Shown piece after piece: positions 35,083 to 44,923 of a DNA stretch of 64,000 bases. The position numbers and the translations under genes were made by a program. The stretch comes from Sporosarcina sp. FSL K6-3457 (lineage in GTDB: Bacteria; Bacillota; Bacilli; Bacillales_A; Planococcaceae). Within the stretch, counting starts at the first letter, position 1. Every line of letters begins with the position of its first letter. The DNA lies in assembly GCF_038007285.1 (NCBI RefSeq), contig NZ_JBBOWX010000001.1:2373501-2437500 (forward strand). Reading direction: 5' to 3'. The notes under the pieces are model-generated. The model was not told the DNA's origin. It saw only the letters and a program-made list of their open reading frames with translations, and did not search any database.

Positions 35083-35325
35083 TCAATTATTGCTCTGCTC
35101 CACCACAGCTTTCCCTCCAGAATACAATCCACTCGCGGATAGCCCCATCATCACCCCAACTAGTATCCCAGCTTTCACATCTTCCGGATAAACATAAAAC
35201 ACGCCTCCAACAATGCCAAAAATTATTGCCACAGGCGGCAACAATCGTTTCTTCATTCCATACATCTTCAACAATTCCACCATGCCGATAATTAGCGGGA
35301 TGAGGACAACATCATATATTTCCAA
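35083..35325 (-). CDS. Small holin-like membrane protein
   Basis: 80 residues with about three hydrophobic segments: VVLIPLIIGMVELLKMYG, LPPVAIIFGIVGGVFYVY and AGILVGVMMGLSASGLYSGGK. The pattern (LLP..A...G...G, then GLSASGLYSG) resembles phage holins of Bacillales. Start is TTG with GGGGGAG 5 bases upstream. No lysin is adjacent; the phage-type amidase is 22 kb away. Function inferred only from resemblance. Confidence 0.65.
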   Translation of the reverse strand: MEIYDVVLIPLIIGMVELLKMYGMKKRLLPPVAIIFGIVGGVFYVYPEDVKAGILVGVMMGLSASGLYSGGKAVVEQSNN

Positions 35326-35513
35326 TCATACTCCCCCTTTGTTCACTCTATGAAAAAATAGTTGAAGACATGTACAGAGCTCTATTAAATTTTTCTTATA
35401 TAATTAATAATTATATAAAGAATAACTATTATCTATTGTCGAAAGATTTATATTATAGAGAAACGTTATAATATCGGCGTTATTACAAATAACAGCGTTT
35501 CCATTAATTATTT
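35326..35513. other. AT-rich region with palindromes upstream of dtpT
   Basis: No gene seen. Holds a perfect 23-base palindrome at 35396-35418 (TTATATAATTA and its complement around one A) and GTTATT/AATAAC (35479-35493). Confidence 0.5.
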
Positions 35514-35543
35514 TTGACAATTGAAAACGTTTAATTGTATTAT
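35514..35543 (+). promoter_or_regulatory. dtpT promoter with a cre-like site in the spacer
   Basis: TTGACA, 18 bases, TATTAT. The spacer contains TGAAAACGTTTAAT, which fits the CcpA cre pattern at 12 of 14 positions, suggesting catabolite repression. Confidence 0.55.
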
Positions 35544-35568
35544 AGTGAAATATGAAGGAGGCATCATG

Positions 35569-37059
35569 ATGTCACAGTTAACTAAAAAACAAATCGTGGA
35601 GAGTGTCCCGCAAAAAGGATTCTTCGGGCACCCGAAAGGTTTGTTCACCTTATTCTTCACGGAATTCTGGGAACGTTTCTCGTATTACGGGATGCGAGCC
35701 ATCCTTGTGTTCTATATGTATTACGAAGTATCGAACGGCGGCCTCGGATTAGATAAAACAGTCGCTATGTCCATTATGTCTATCTATGGTTCCCTAGTTT
35801 ATATGTCAGGGATTATTGGCGGCTGGTTAGCCGACCGGATATTCGGGACATCGAAAGCAGTATTTTATGGTGGTATTTTCATCATGCTTGGACATATTGC
35901 CCTTGCAATTCCAGGCAACATTACATTGTTTTTCATCTCGATGGTACTTATCGTTATCGGGACAGGCTTATTAAAACCAAACGTCTCCAGTATGGTTGGT
36001 GATGTCTATTCAGAAACAGATAATCGTCGCGATTCAGGATTCAGTATTTTCTATATGGGCATTAACTTAGGTGCTTTCATTTCTCCACTAATTGTTGGTG
36101 AATTGATGAAAACGAGCTTCCACCTTGGTTTCGGGGTCGCAGCGGTTGGGATGTTTATCGGATTGGTTGTCTTTGTCGTAACCAAGAAGAAAAATCTTGG
36201 TCTTGCAGGTACACAAGTCGGAAATCCTTTGGCTCCTGCTGAAAAGAAAAAAGTCTATTCAATTATCGGCATATCAACTGTTGTACTTGCCGTTCTGATT
36301 GCCATCGCGATTCCAAAAGGCTGGCTGACATTCGACTCATTTATCGCGATTGTCGGGATACTCGGCTTCCTTATTCCAACTATCTATTTCGTCGTCATGT
36401 ACAGAAGCCCGAAAACAACTGAAGTAGAACAGTCACGTATTATCGCATTTATTCCGCTGTTCTTGGCAGCCGTCATGTTTTGGGCGATCGCAGAGCAAGG
36501 GTCAACTATTTTGGCACTATATGCAGATACACGAACGAACCTTAATATTTTTGGCTATCAAATTTCACCAGCCTTCTTCCAATCATTTAACCCATTATTC
36601 ATCATCACACTAGCACCTGTTTTCGCCTGGCTGTGGATGAAGCTCGGTGATCGCCAGCCATCAATTCCTAAGAAGTTCTCATTAGGCTTGCTATTTGCTG
36701 GACTATCGTTCATCGTCATCTTAGTCCCTTCATACTTTGGCGGGACAGATACACTTGTCAGCCCACTGTGGCTCATTTTAAGCATCTTCATCGTCGTCTT
36801 AGGTGAACTATGCTTATCACCTGTCGGACTGTCTGCGACGACAAAGCTAGCACCAGCTGCATTCTCTGCACAAACAATGAGCCTCTGGTTCCTGTCGAAC
36901 GCAGCAGCGCAAGGACTGAATGCACAACTCGTTAAATTTTACTCACCAGAAACTGAAATGATGTATTTCGGCATTATCGGCGGAAGCGCGATTCTACTAA
37001 GTATCATCGTGTTCGCGTTATCTCCTATCATTCAGCGTTATATGAAAGGTGTTCACTAA
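35569..37059 (+). CDS. dtpT: POT-family di-/tripeptide:proton symporter
   Basis: 496 residues, 14 predicted helices. The POT signature is clear: TEFWERFSYYGMRA (ExxERFxYYG) in helix 1, and FSIFYMGINLGAFISPL (PTR2 family signature) in helix 5. Imports di- and tripeptides with protons. Two adjacent ATG codons (35566, 35569); the second is 7 bases after AAGGAGG. The open frame reaches 35521 but that part overlaps the promoter. Own promoter and terminator. Confidence 0.95.
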   Translation: MSQLTKKQIVESVPQKGFFGHPKGLFTLFFTEFWERFSYYGMRAILVFYMYYEVSNGGLGLDKTVAMSIMSIYGSLVYMSGIIGGWLADRIFGTSKAVFYGGIFIMLGHIALAIPGNITLFFISMVLIVIGTGLLKPNVSSMVGDVYSETDNRRDSGFSIFYMGINLGAFISPLIVGELMKTSFHLGFGVAAVGMFIGLVVFVVTKKKNLGLAGTQVGNPLAPAEKKKVYSIIGISTVVLAVLIAIAIPKGWLTFDSFIAIVGILGFLIPTIYFVVMYRSPKTTEVEQSRIIAFIPLFLAAVMFWAIAEQGSTILALYADTRTNLNIFGYQISPAFFQSFNPLFIITLAPVFAWLWMKLGDRQPSIPKKFSLGLLFAGLSFIVILVPSYFGGTDTLVSPLWLILSIFIVVLGELCLSPVGLSATTKLAPAAFSAQTMSLWFLSNAAAQGLNAQLVKFYSPETEMMYFGIIGGSAILLSIIVFALSPIIQRYMKGVH

Positions 37060-37070
37060 GTGAATAACAT

Positions 37071-37112
37071 AAAACAAGCAGTTCCGTCATCATCGGGAAC
37101 TGCTTGTTTTTA
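37071..37112 (+). terminator. Terminator of dtpT
   Basis: AAAACAAGCAGTTCC pairs with GGGAACTGCTTGTTTTT. Confidence 0.85.
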
Positions 37113-37285
37113 TGAACAATAACGCGGGATAAGTCCTGCCAGATCCCTAATTGCTACTATTAATATTTCAATATAACAGTTAGTTAATTATGTGTTTTTT
37201 CGAAACAATAGTTTTTTTATCGCTTTTAAAATGGTAAGATAGTGATATTATCATCTATAAAAGTATAAAGAAAAGAGGCTACATT

Positions 37286-38302
37286 ATGATACTCGGGTTA
37301 ACAATTATTTTAATACTTGTGCTGTTTCTACCCTTCACAGTTAAAATTGTCGAACGCAATTTAGAGGTTTTTCTCTTTATAATGGGGATTGCGGCTGTCG
37401 TTGTGAGCAAAGTACTCAACAAAGATCTTATTTTTAAAGCATTAGAAGATCCCATACATATTACATTAGCAGTTATTATTGCTGGGATACTATTTCGCTG
37501 GTTCCAAACCCCGATTGAAAAAGGGATACTTGGGATGAGTAAGGCAATGCCAATGCGGCTATTTTTAGCTTTGGTTGTAATCGTTCTTGGACTTATTTCA
37601 AGTGTGATTACGGCTATCATCGCAGCTATTGTCCTCGTTGCAGTTGTCAGTGTTTTGCGATTGGACCGCAAATCAGAAATTCGCCTTGTCATCTTGACAT
37701 GCTATTCAATTGGTCTTGGTGCGGTTTTGACACCAATTGGAGAACCACTCTCTACGATCGCAACAAGCAAACTAAACCAAGACTTCTTCTATTTATTCAG
37801 ACTACTAGGTGCTGATATTATTGTCGGAGTTGTTGTCTTTGGGGTACTTGCCGCAATGCTAATTAAACCGAAAGAAAAGCTGGATCGATTAGCAGTCAAT
37901 CAAGGAACTGAATCATATGTGGATATCTTTATCCGTGGTTTTAAAGTCTATTTATTCGTCATGGCACTCACTTTTCTCGGTGCGGGCTTCGAGCCGTTCA
38001 TCGAAAAGTATTTACTGGACCTAAATCCACTAGTGCTTTACTGGATTAATATGATTTCAGCAGTGCTCGACAATGCTACCTTAACAGCCGCCGAAATTAG
38101 CCCTACAATGGATGACTCGACCATTAGAGCCATTTTACTCGGACTTCTCGTTAGCGGCGGAATGCTAATCCCCGGAAATATTCCCAATATTATCGCTGCC
38201 GGCAAGCTCAATATTAAAAGTATTGAATGGGCACGTTTTGCCGTTCCAATCGGTTTAATCGCAATGGTTGCTTATTTCATCGTGATTGTAACGATTAACT
38301 AA
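37286..38302 (+). CDS. DUF1646 family predicted cation transporter
   Basis: 338 residues, about ten membrane segments, matching DUF1646 (ion-transporter-superfamily like). The mid-protein TPIGEPLSTIATSKL and the late SAVLDNATLTAAEISP blocks resemble the repeated Asp/Asn-containing motifs of NhaD/ArsB-like transporters, so a cation/proton exchange role is plausible. AAAGAGG lies before the ATG. Monocistronic. Confidence 0.8.
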   Translation: MILGLTIILILVLFLPFTVKIVERNLEVFLFIMGIAAVVVSKVLNKDLIFKALEDPIHITLAVIIAGILFRWFQTPIEKGILGMSKAMPMRLFLALVVIVLGLISSVITAIIAAIVLVAVVSVLRLDRKSEIRLVILTCYSIGLGAVLTPIGEPLSTIATSKLNQDFFYLFRLLGADIIVGVVVFGVLAAMLIKPKEKLDRLAVNQGTESYVDIFIRGFKVYLFVMALTFLGAGFEPFIEKYLLDLNPLVLYWINMISAVLDNATLTAAEISPTMDDSTIRAILLGLLVSGGMLIPGNIPNIIAAGKLNIKSIEWARFAVPIGLIAMVAYFIVIVTIN

Positions 38303-38356
38303 AAAAAGAAAGGCCTTAGTACAACTTAGATATAGCTAAATTATAGAGGTGATTGT

Positions 38357-39103
38357 ATGGATATACAGCAATATTTGACAAGATTCAATGCATCAGTAAC
38401 GAAGGAAGTATCCCTCGCCCGATTAGCGGAGCTACAGGGTCAACACTTACAACATATTCCTTTTGAAAATCTCGATGTCATTCGAAAAGTACCAATCTAT
38501 CTTAATTTACAAAGTATATTCTCTAAGATTGTACAGGATAAGCGCGGAGGCTATTGCTATGAATTGAACGGCCTATTCCAGTCGTTGTTAACTGCTCTTG
38601 ACTATGATTCACATTTGGTGGCAGCTACGGTGTTAAGGCCGAATGGACAATGGGCGAAGGCAGACACGCATGCTGCTATTCTTGTACAGCTCGACCAACC
38701 CTATCTTGTTGATGTAGGATTTGGGGCCGCTACACCCCGCACCCCTATTCCATTGGATGGCACTGAAAAAACTGATATCAATGGTACTTACAAGGTGATG
38801 CAAGCTCATATTGGAACATTTGACTTAATTCAAGAAAACGAGTCAGGAACTAGAACGTTATACCGATTCCATATCGACAAGAAAGGCCTTATCGACTTTC
38901 ACGAGGGCTGCGTCTTCAATCAAGTCGCAAAAGAATCCTCTTTTACGCATTACGATATCGTTTCACGCGCAACCAAGACTGGCAGAATCACATTAGCAGA
39001 TCGAACACTGACCGTGACGGACAACGGTGTCCAGACAACGTCCGAGCTTTCAGCGGAAGAAAAAGCAAGCATATTACAAGATGTATTCAAGCTTTATGTA
39101 TGA
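38357..39103 (+). CDS. Arylamine N-acetyltransferase
   Basis: 248 residues. Transfers acetyl from acetyl-CoA to aromatic amines or hydrazines. Catalytic triad visible: Cys in RGGYCYELN (about 69), His in ADTHAAILV (about 105) and Asp in YLVDVGFGA (about 120). HIPFENLDV near residue 40 is a family hallmark. GAGGTGAT lies before the ATG. A detoxifying role is usual; the natural substrate is unknown. Confidence 0.95.
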   Translation: MDIQQYLTRFNASVTKEVSLARLAELQGQHLQHIPFENLDVIRKVPIYLNLQSIFSKIVQDKRGGYCYELNGLFQSLLTALDYDSHLVAATVLRPNGQWAKADTHAAILVQLDQPYLVDVGFGAATPRTPIPLDGTEKTDINGTYKVMQAHIGTFDLIQENESGTRTLYRFHIDKKGLIDFHEGCVFNQVAKESSFTHYDIVSRATKTGRITLADRTLTVTDNGVQTTSELSAEEKASILQDVFKLYV

Positions 39104-39105
39104 CA

Positions 39106-39150
39106 AAAAAACGTGTGAAAAATGGGTTGCCTCCATTTTTCACACGTTTC
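39106..39150. terminator. Bidirectional terminator between convergent genes
   Basis: AAACGTGTGAAAAATGG and CCATTTTTCACACGTTT pair perfectly; poly-A/T at both sides serve nat (plus) and proline dehydrogenase (minus). Confidence 0.88.
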
Positions 39151-39159
39151 AATTTCAAC

Positions 39160-40128
39160 TTATTTTTTCTTCGTCAATCTTCCTAGCGCGAATGCCCCTG
39201 CTGCTAGTCCAATCATCGTGTTCGTTTTCTTGTTAAACACTTGTTTGACAACAAGATTCAAGTTTTGCGGTCTTTCTGCGAGGCGACGCATGAAATAGCC
39301 GTACCAGTCTTGACCAAACGGCACATACGTACAGAAGTTATAGCCTTCTTTCGCCAATTGAAGCTGCATATCTTTTCTAAAGCCATATAGCATTTGGAAT
39401 TCAAACTTATCATTTGAAATGTTGTTTTGTTTGACGAATAATTTTACATGATTGATGACATTATGGTCATGCGTAGCAATCGATGTAAATTTACCATTCA
39501 ACAAATGCCATTCAATCAATTTAATGTAGTTCTCGTCAATATCTTGCTTTTCTTGGTACGCAACATTCGGTGACTCTTTATAAGCACCTTTAACAATGCG
39601 TAAACGGAAATCCTTGTATTTATGAAGATCTTCCTCCGCTTGGAAGAAATACGCCTGAATCACTGTTCCCACATTGTCATAATCCTTTGATAGCTCTTCC
39701 AAAATATCAAAGGAAGGCTGTAGACGTGCATGGTCTTCCATATCGAAATTAACGAAAATATCATAGCTATGCGCTTTCGCAACAATTTCTCTTAAATTTT
39801 CTAGACAGAAATGATAATCGATATCTAAACCGAGCTGTGACGGCTTTAACGAAATATGCGCGTCCACTTCGTGTTCACGAATCGCTTCAATGACCGAAAG
39901 GATTTGCTCTTTGGCGGCTGTTGCTTCTGATTTTTCAAAAACAAACTCCCCAAGGTTATCGACTGTACAAGAAATCCCATGAGCGTTCAGTTCTTTAATA
40001 CTTTGAATCGTTTCTTCCACGTTTGTTCCTGCTACGACATTTTGAGCACCTAATTTCAGGCCATACTTTTTAGCAGCACCATTCAAAAGTTGATTTTGTG
40101 ATAAACCCATAAAGATATCCTTTAGCAT
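39160..40128 (-). CDS. putB: Proline dehydrogenase (PutB/FadM, monofunctional)
   Basis: 322 residues; FAD-dependent oxidation of proline to pyrroline-5-carboxylate at the membrane. The TIM-barrel motifs HISLKPSQLGLD, VNFDMEDH, QAYFFQAEEDL, LRIVKGAYKE, IATHDHNVI, FQMLYGFRKDMQ and YVPFGQDWYGYFMRRLAERP are all present. GAGGAG precedes the ATG. The matching pyrroline carboxylate dehydrogenase is not adjacent. The window also encodes the opposite-direction enzyme ProC at 60 kb. Confidence 0.95.
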   Translation of the reverse strand: MLKDIFMGLSQNQLLNGAAKKYGLKLGAQNVVAGTNVEETIQSIKELNAHGISCTVDNLGEFVFEKSEATAAKEQILSVIEAIREHEVDAHISLKPSQLGLDIDYHFCLENLREIVAKAHSYDIFVNFDMEDHARLQPSFDILEELSKDYDNVGTVIQAYFFQAEEDLHKYKDFRLRIVKGAYKESPNVAYQEKQDIDENYIKLIEWHLLNGKFTSIATHDHNVINHVKLFVKQNNISNDKFEFQMLYGFRKDMQLQLAKEGYNFCTYVPFGQDWYGYFMRRLAERPQNLNLVVKQVFNKKTNTMIGLAAGAFALGRLTKKK

Positions 40129-40236
40129 GTTATTTAGCTCCTCATTACGATTTTATAATTTAATTATAACATACCCTCACAAAATTTTCGCAATAAATCC
40201 TGTCTCATTTTCCTCACTATGATCTGCCCTATTCAT

Positions 40237-40917
40237 TCATTTCCGACTAACATTAAAACGTTTTTCAAGCCGATTTTGCCAGACTTCAACAAGCACACTA
40301 ATTCCCCAGTAAACAAAGCCTACAAGGATATACACCGTCAAATAATCAAATTCTCGACCACCGACAATTTTTGCTCGCTGAAATATATCAGGTACAGTAA
40401 TCATAGCCGCTAAAGAAGAAGCCTTTATCAGATCCAATAGCACATTTGACAAAGGAGGAATCGCAATTCGTGTCGCCTGAGGCAAAATAATTGACCACAT
40501 CGTTTGCCAATAGGACATACCCAGTGCAGTAGCCGCCTCCCACTGGCCTTTATCTACAGAATTCAGCGCTGACCGATTAATTTCAGCCATATAGGCCGAT
40601 GAATGCAGGCTAAAGCCAATTAATGCCGCTGTGACAGCTGAAAACTGGATGCCAATATTCGGCAAGCCAAAGTAAAGTAGAAATAAAAACACTAACATAG
40701 GCGTACCGCGCATATAGGAAATAAATAGACGTGCAGGCCACCTAATCACACGCCATTTTGAACCACGTCCAAGCGCAAGAATGAAACCTATGACAAGGCC
40801 ATTTGCCATGCCGCCAAACGAAATCAATAAGGTATAGCCAATACCTTGCAAAATATATGGTAATGACTCAATCGCCAGTTGTAAGTCGAAGATGTTACCC
40901 CAGTCAATGGCTCCCAC
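40237..40917 (-). CDS. Polar amino-acid ABC transporter permease
   Basis: 226 residues, five membrane segments, HisM/GlnP type. The N-terminal LPYILQGIGYTLLISFGGM and EAATALGMSYWQTMWSIILPQA (EAA loop) are typical; cystine or glutamine permeases such as TcyB look alike. GTG start after AAGGCGG. It follows the binding-protein gene by 20 bases. No ATP-binding subunit gene follows. Confidence 0.92.
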   Translation of the reverse strand: MGAIDWGNIFDLQLAIESLPYILQGIGYTLLISFGGMANGLVIGFILALGRGSKWRVIRWPARLFISYMRGTPMLVFLFLLYFGLPNIGIQFSAVTAALIGFSLHSSAYMAEINRSALNSVDKGQWEAATALGMSYWQTMWSIILPQATRIAIPPLSNVLLDLIKASSLAAMITVPDIFQRAKIVGGREFDYLTVYILVGFVYWGISVLVEVWQNRLEKRFNVSRK

Positions 40918-40937
40918 GTTACAAACCGCCTTTCGAG

Positions 40938-41801
40938 TTACTCAAAATTAAAATCTTGTTCAACAGAAACATCTTCCCCGCCAAAAAATTGCTTCGACAG
41001 CTCAGAAATCGTTCCGTCGGCATGGAGATCAGCCAACACATTATTCACTTGCTCCAATAATGCTTCATTATCTTTTTTCATAATAATCGCTTGCACATTT
41101 GGATGATATTTAATATCTGGATGAATCATAATTTCAAATTCTGGGAATGCAGCAAGTGCTAATTTCTGCAAATAATAATCATTTAAAATCACATCAGTGC
41201 GTCCCAAATCCACATCGCGTAAGTAGACATCATTTGTCACATTGTCATAAATAACTTCTTCCGCACCATGATCTCGGCCCACTTGCATATAAACGGATGT
41301 CGCAGCGCCAGCCGCTTTTTTCCCTTTTAAATCTTCGAGGGATTCAATACCCGAATGATCCGATTTACGGACGATAGCTGTCCCATACGAATACTTATAA
41401 GGCTCAGAAAACGCAAATTTCTCCTGACGTTCTTCTGTAATTTCAATGTCATTTACCGCAAGATCCACTTGCCCACTATTTAAAGACGTAAGCATGCCAT
41501 CTAAGCCCATCTCTACAAATTTAATATCCAATTCTAAACGTTTACCAATCTCTTTCATAATTTCAACTTCATAGCCTGTTAATTCATTTGCCTCACTATC
41601 ATGGTAAGAAGCTGGGTAGAGCGTGCCCGATGTCGCGACAACGAGTTCCCCTTTTTCAGAGATGTTATCCCAAACAGAGGAAGTTTCTTGTTCCTTGTTC
41701 GTATCGTTCCCCGTGCTTGAACCACAAGCAGCTAGAACAAGCATTACTAAAAGTATAGATAAAGACATGGTGATGTGACGAAGGTGACTTACTTTGGTCA
41801 T
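40938..41801 (-). CDS. Amino-acid ABC transporter substrate-binding lipoprotein
   Basis: 287 residues: signal peptide with lipobox VLAAC, then an SBP_bac_3 domain (GELVVATSGTLYPASYHDSE, LTGYEVEIMKEIGKRL, FVEMGLDGMLTSLNSGQVDL). Resembles cystine-binding TcyA-type proteins; exact ligand not determined. ATG at 41801 with AAAAGGAG 7 bases upstream; the 15-residue upward extension of the frame has no site. Confidence 0.92.
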   Translation of the reverse strand: MTKVSHLRHITMSLSILLVMLVLAACGSSTGNDTNKEQETSSVWDNISEKGELVVATSGTLYPASYHDSEANELTGYEVEIMKEIGKRLELDIKFVEMGLDGMLTSLNSGQVDLAVNDIEITEERQEKFAFSEPYKYSYGTAIVRKSDHSGIESLEDLKGKKAAGAATSVYMQVGRDHGAEEVIYDNVTNDVYLRDVDLGRTDVILNDYYLQKLALAAFPEFEIMIHPDIKYHPNVQAIIMKKDNEALLEQVNNVLADLHADGTISELSKQFFGGEDVSVEQDFNFE

Positions 41802-42005
41802 ATGAATTCTCCTTTTAAAATTAGTATGGTACAAATAATTGTCCACTAAAAATTATAATGTATTCCGACAGAAGATGTAACCCTTTTGCCTCTTATTCGA
41901 GTTTCCGCATTATTATGAATTAAGTGTCCTTTCAAGTGGAGTTTACCGCTGATGATTTGTGGTATATTTATGAACGATAATTACGAACGAAAGGAGACAA
42001 ACCGG

Positions 42006-42935
42006 ATGAGGAAATCCTTTGATATTCATAGCATTAAAAACCTTATACTCACTTCTCTAAAAGGCTTCTCTCAAGTTATGTTAATGGAAAACGCCCTATC
42101 AGGAGGGCTGATTCTACTAGGCATTGCTATCCACTCCCCTCTACTCGGTTTGACGGCATTTATCTCATCGATTGTTGGGACATTGACAGGTCAATATGTA
42201 GGTGCCGATAAACCAGCTATCCATCAAGGGCTCTACGGTTTCAATTCCCTATTATGCGGAATTGCAGTGATATTATTTTTACAAAATGACTGGCGTTGGC
42301 TTATTGCACCTATCGCAGCTATGCTAGCCGCAGTACTGATGTTTTATTTATCCAAATACCTAGTAAGGTGGAAAATCCCTGTTCTCACCTTCCCCTTTAT
42401 TGTTGTGACATGGCTCGGTCTTCTTGCCGCCTATACAATCAAAGGGTTACATATCAATCCAGAGTTTGTCGCGTCATCCCCTGCCAAATGGAATTTGCCC
42501 ATTGAGGGCACTCCTAATTTCTTTCTCGGCTTGATTAAAGGCGTCGGGGAAGTATTTATCATCGACTCATTATGGGCTGGTTCACTGATCCTCATCGCTC
42601 TGTTTGTAGCCGGCTGGCGATTCGGTGTCTACGCTGTTGGTGGGACTTTCATTTCATGGTTAACAGCCTTACTGCTTGGCGTCGATGCAGAATTACTCGA
42701 TCTAGGTCTCTATAATTATAATGCTGTACTAACAATGATTGCCGTCGGACTATTATTCGACGACAAGCGTCGTTTCCCACTCATCGGCATATTTGCAGCA
42801 GCAACAACCGTACCGATTTCAGCTGGAATGGACTTACTACTGTATCCACTCGGGCTTCCGGCTTTGACCTCGCCTTTTATTATTAGTACTTGGTTGTTTT
42901 TGATGATTCGGAGAGCGATTGTGCGGAGTTTATGA
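42006..42935 (+). CDS. Urea transporter (UT family)
   Basis: 309 residues, about ten membrane segments in two repeated halves, each with the urea-channel signature region (LPIEGTPNFFLGLIKGVGEVFI in the second half, MENALSGGLILLGI at the start). Gives passive, selective urea entry, consistent with the strong ureolysis of Sporosarcina relatives; no urease genes lie in this window. ATG at 42006 is 8 bases after AAGGAGA; upstream codons to 41952 are not used. Confidence 0.88.
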   Translation: MRKSFDIHSIKNLILTSLKGFSQVMLMENALSGGLILLGIAIHSPLLGLTAFISSIVGTLTGQYVGADKPAIHQGLYGFNSLLCGIAVILFLQNDWRWLIAPIAAMLAAVLMFYLSKYLVRWKIPVLTFPFIVVTWLGLLAAYTIKGLHINPEFVASSPAKWNLPIEGTPNFFLGLIKGVGEVFIIDSLWAGSLILIALFVAGWRFGVYAVGGTFISWLTALLLGVDAELLDLGLYNYNAVLTMIAVGLLFDDKRRFPLIGIFAAATTVPISAGMDLLLYPLGLPALTSPFIISTWLFLMIRRAIVRSL

Positions 42936-42937
42936 CT

Positions 42938-42983
42938 ATAACGAACCCCCCTCACATTTTTTTGGTGAGGGGGGTTCGTTATG
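42938..42983. terminator. Strong bidirectional terminator
   Basis: ATAACGAACCCCCCTCAC and GTGAGGGGGGTTCGTTAT form an 18-bp perfect stem around a T-rich loop, between convergent genes. Confidence 0.8.
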
Positions 42984-42985
42984 TA

Positions 42986-44686
42986 TCACAATTTAAACTG
43001 CCCAACAGCACTTTCAAGTTCCTGCGCCATTTGGCTTGTTTCGCCTGAGCGTACGGCAACTTCTTCAATCGAAGCTGTCGTTTCTTCAGCCGCAGCCGAA
43101 ATATTACTCGTTGAGTCGTCAATGACATGAATCGATTGTGTCAGTTGAGTGATAAGCTCCACAACACGATTTGAACTCTCCGCCTCAGCCGTTGTCAATG
43201 TTGAAATCAGCTGAATGTCTTCAACTGTTTCTGAAACAGCTACTGAGATATTACCGAGAGACTCGGCTGTCAAACGAACCGTTTCCGTTCCAGATTCAAT
43301 AAGTTTTGTACTTTCTGATGTAGAAATGACCACTTGTCCAATACTTTCCATAATACCTTGTACTAATTGTTCCACTTCCAACACTTCTTTGTTCGACTGC
43401 TCGGCAAGCTTCCTTACTTCTTCTGCCACAACAGCAAATCCTTTACCATGTTCACCAGCACGTGCCGCCTCAATCGATGCATTTAACGCAAGTAAGTTTG
43501 TCTGCGCTGCAATACCTGCAATCGAGCCCGTAATATCTTGAATTTTCGTTGTAGAGGCAATGAGTGTTTGAATCGTGTCACCAACCTCCAAAGAGGATGC
43601 TCGAATTTTCCCAATGTCACTACTAATATCATTGGCACGTTGCTGCCCTTCTTCTGCAATTTGCATCGTCCGATGGGAGTTCTCCACACTTTGTTCCGCT
43701 TTCACTTTAGAATCTTGCAGATCCTCTGCTAACGACGTCAAAATGGCTGCTGCGTGTTCTGCATTTGTCGTACCATCAGAGATTGACGCGGCTACTTCCC
43801 CCATATTATGCGCAACTTGTTCAGCTGCCATTTGCATTTCATTTAACGAAGCGGCTGTTTCAACAGAGTTTTTCGTCAATTGAATCGAAGTTGTTTGTAC
43901 CGTACCAATCATATTGCGTAAATTTGCCGTCATGATATTCAATGTGCGTCCAAGATCAGCAACTTCATCATTACCCTTGACCACCGTATCCTCAATCGCT
44001 AAATTGCCATCCGCAATCTCTTTTGCATGGGCAATCAGATTCGATATCGGCTTCGTTTTCCTTCTAATTAGATACAGTGTAACGAGCGACGCCAAAATCA
44101 TTGGGATTAAGCTAATTAGGATCCCGTTTCGAACAACATCCCATGTTCGTTCTCCTACAATTTTCCCATCAAAATCAATCACACTAATGGCAATAATTTC
44201 TCCAGTCGGATCATGGTTGTCAAAAATCGGCGCGTAGCCAGATAGACGTTTCATCCCTTTAAATTCATAGAGTTCGGAATACGTCGAATGCTTCATTTCC
44301 AATAGCATAGCAATTGCTTTTTCATCCATTGGGACTGAATCACCCGGCTTCAACCCTTTTTCACGTGAGTTATCATCGAGTGCTAAGATTTTACCATTCA
44401 AATCTAAAATATATTGCGTTTCAAAAATGTCTTTATGTTCAATCGTCCAATTTAACTGTTTACCGACCTCATCCATCATTTGAAGGTCACCATCAAGCAT
44501 TGTCTTCACATCATCCGGGCGAATTAACCCTGTAGTAATATTGGCACAGCCATACGCTTCAATACCCGCAGCTTCATATAATTTATCATAAGCAGTATTA
44601 TAAGTCGCAATAGATGTAATCGCTAACATTGCTATCATAATCCCGACAATAATTGTCCCAAGCTGAACCGTCAATGTATTCTTCAT
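42986..44686 (-). CDS. Methyl-accepting chemotaxis protein
   Basis: About 566 residues: a membrane segment (about 9-29), an extracellular sensor domain (about 30-185, single-Cache-like), a second membrane segment (about 188-208), a HAMP domain (about 210-262) and the long coiled-coil signalling domain with the highly conserved tip [21 protein letters not shown]. Ends in a short basic-hydrophobic tail without a CheR pentapeptide. Ligand unknown. Two adjacent ATG codons follow AGGAGG; the second (44686) is better spaced. Confidence 0.93.
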   Translation of the reverse strand: MKNTLTVQLGTIIVGIMIAMLAITSIATYNTAYDKLYEAAGIEAYGCANITTGLIRPDDVKTMLDGDLQMMDEVGKQLNWTIEHKDIFETQYILDLNGKILALDDNSREKGLKPGDSVPMDEKAIAMLLEMKHSTYSELYEFKGMKRLSGYAPIFDNHDPTGEIIAISVIDFDGKIVGERTWDVVRNGILISLIPMILASLVTLYLIRRKTKPISNLIAHAKEIADGNLAIEDTVVKGNDEVADLGRTLNIMTANLRNMIGTVQTTSIQLTKNSVETAASLNEMQMAAEQVAHNMGEVAASISDGTTNAEHAAAILTSLAEDLQDSKVKAEQSVENSHRTMQIAEEGQQRANDISSDIGKIRASSLEVGDTIQTLIASTTKIQDITGSIAGIAAQTNLLALNASIEAARAGEHGKGFAVVAEEVRKLAEQSNKEVLEVEQLVQGIMESIGQVVISTSESTKLIESGTETVRLTAESLGNISVAVSETVEDIQLISTLTTAEAESSNRVVELITQLTQSIHVIDDSTSNISAAAEETTASIEEVAVRSGETSQMAQELESAVGQFKL

Positions 44687-44835
44687 CATCTTTCCTCCTA
44701 CCATCCTCGTAGCTAGGTACATATTACCACACTAAACTTCATAATACTATAGTTCGAAGTAGAAACAAAGCACTAATATTTGGAGTTTCTATGAACATCA
44801 TTAAACTTTATTAATTCCCCTAATTTCATTCCAAT

Positions 44836-44874
44836 AAAAAACAGTGCATATTAGCTTTTGCACTGTTTTCCGTA
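44836..44874 (-). terminator. Terminator of uvrX
   Basis: Minus-strand AAAACAGTGCAAAAG pairs with the reverse TATGCACTGTTTTTT; T-run follows. Confidence 0.75.
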
Positions 44875-44923
44875 TCAAAAAATCTCTTTATATATTAGAT
44901 TATACTTCAAAATTACATCACCA

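Noticed and set aside
37279-37692. 137-codon minus-strand frame opposite the DUF1646 gene
   Set aside because: Thr/Ile/Ser-rich antisense shadow of a membrane protein gene.
42986-44686. Long plus-strand frames opposite the chemoreceptor gene (about 100 codons)
   Set aside because: Antisense shadows of a clear gene, with no start signals.
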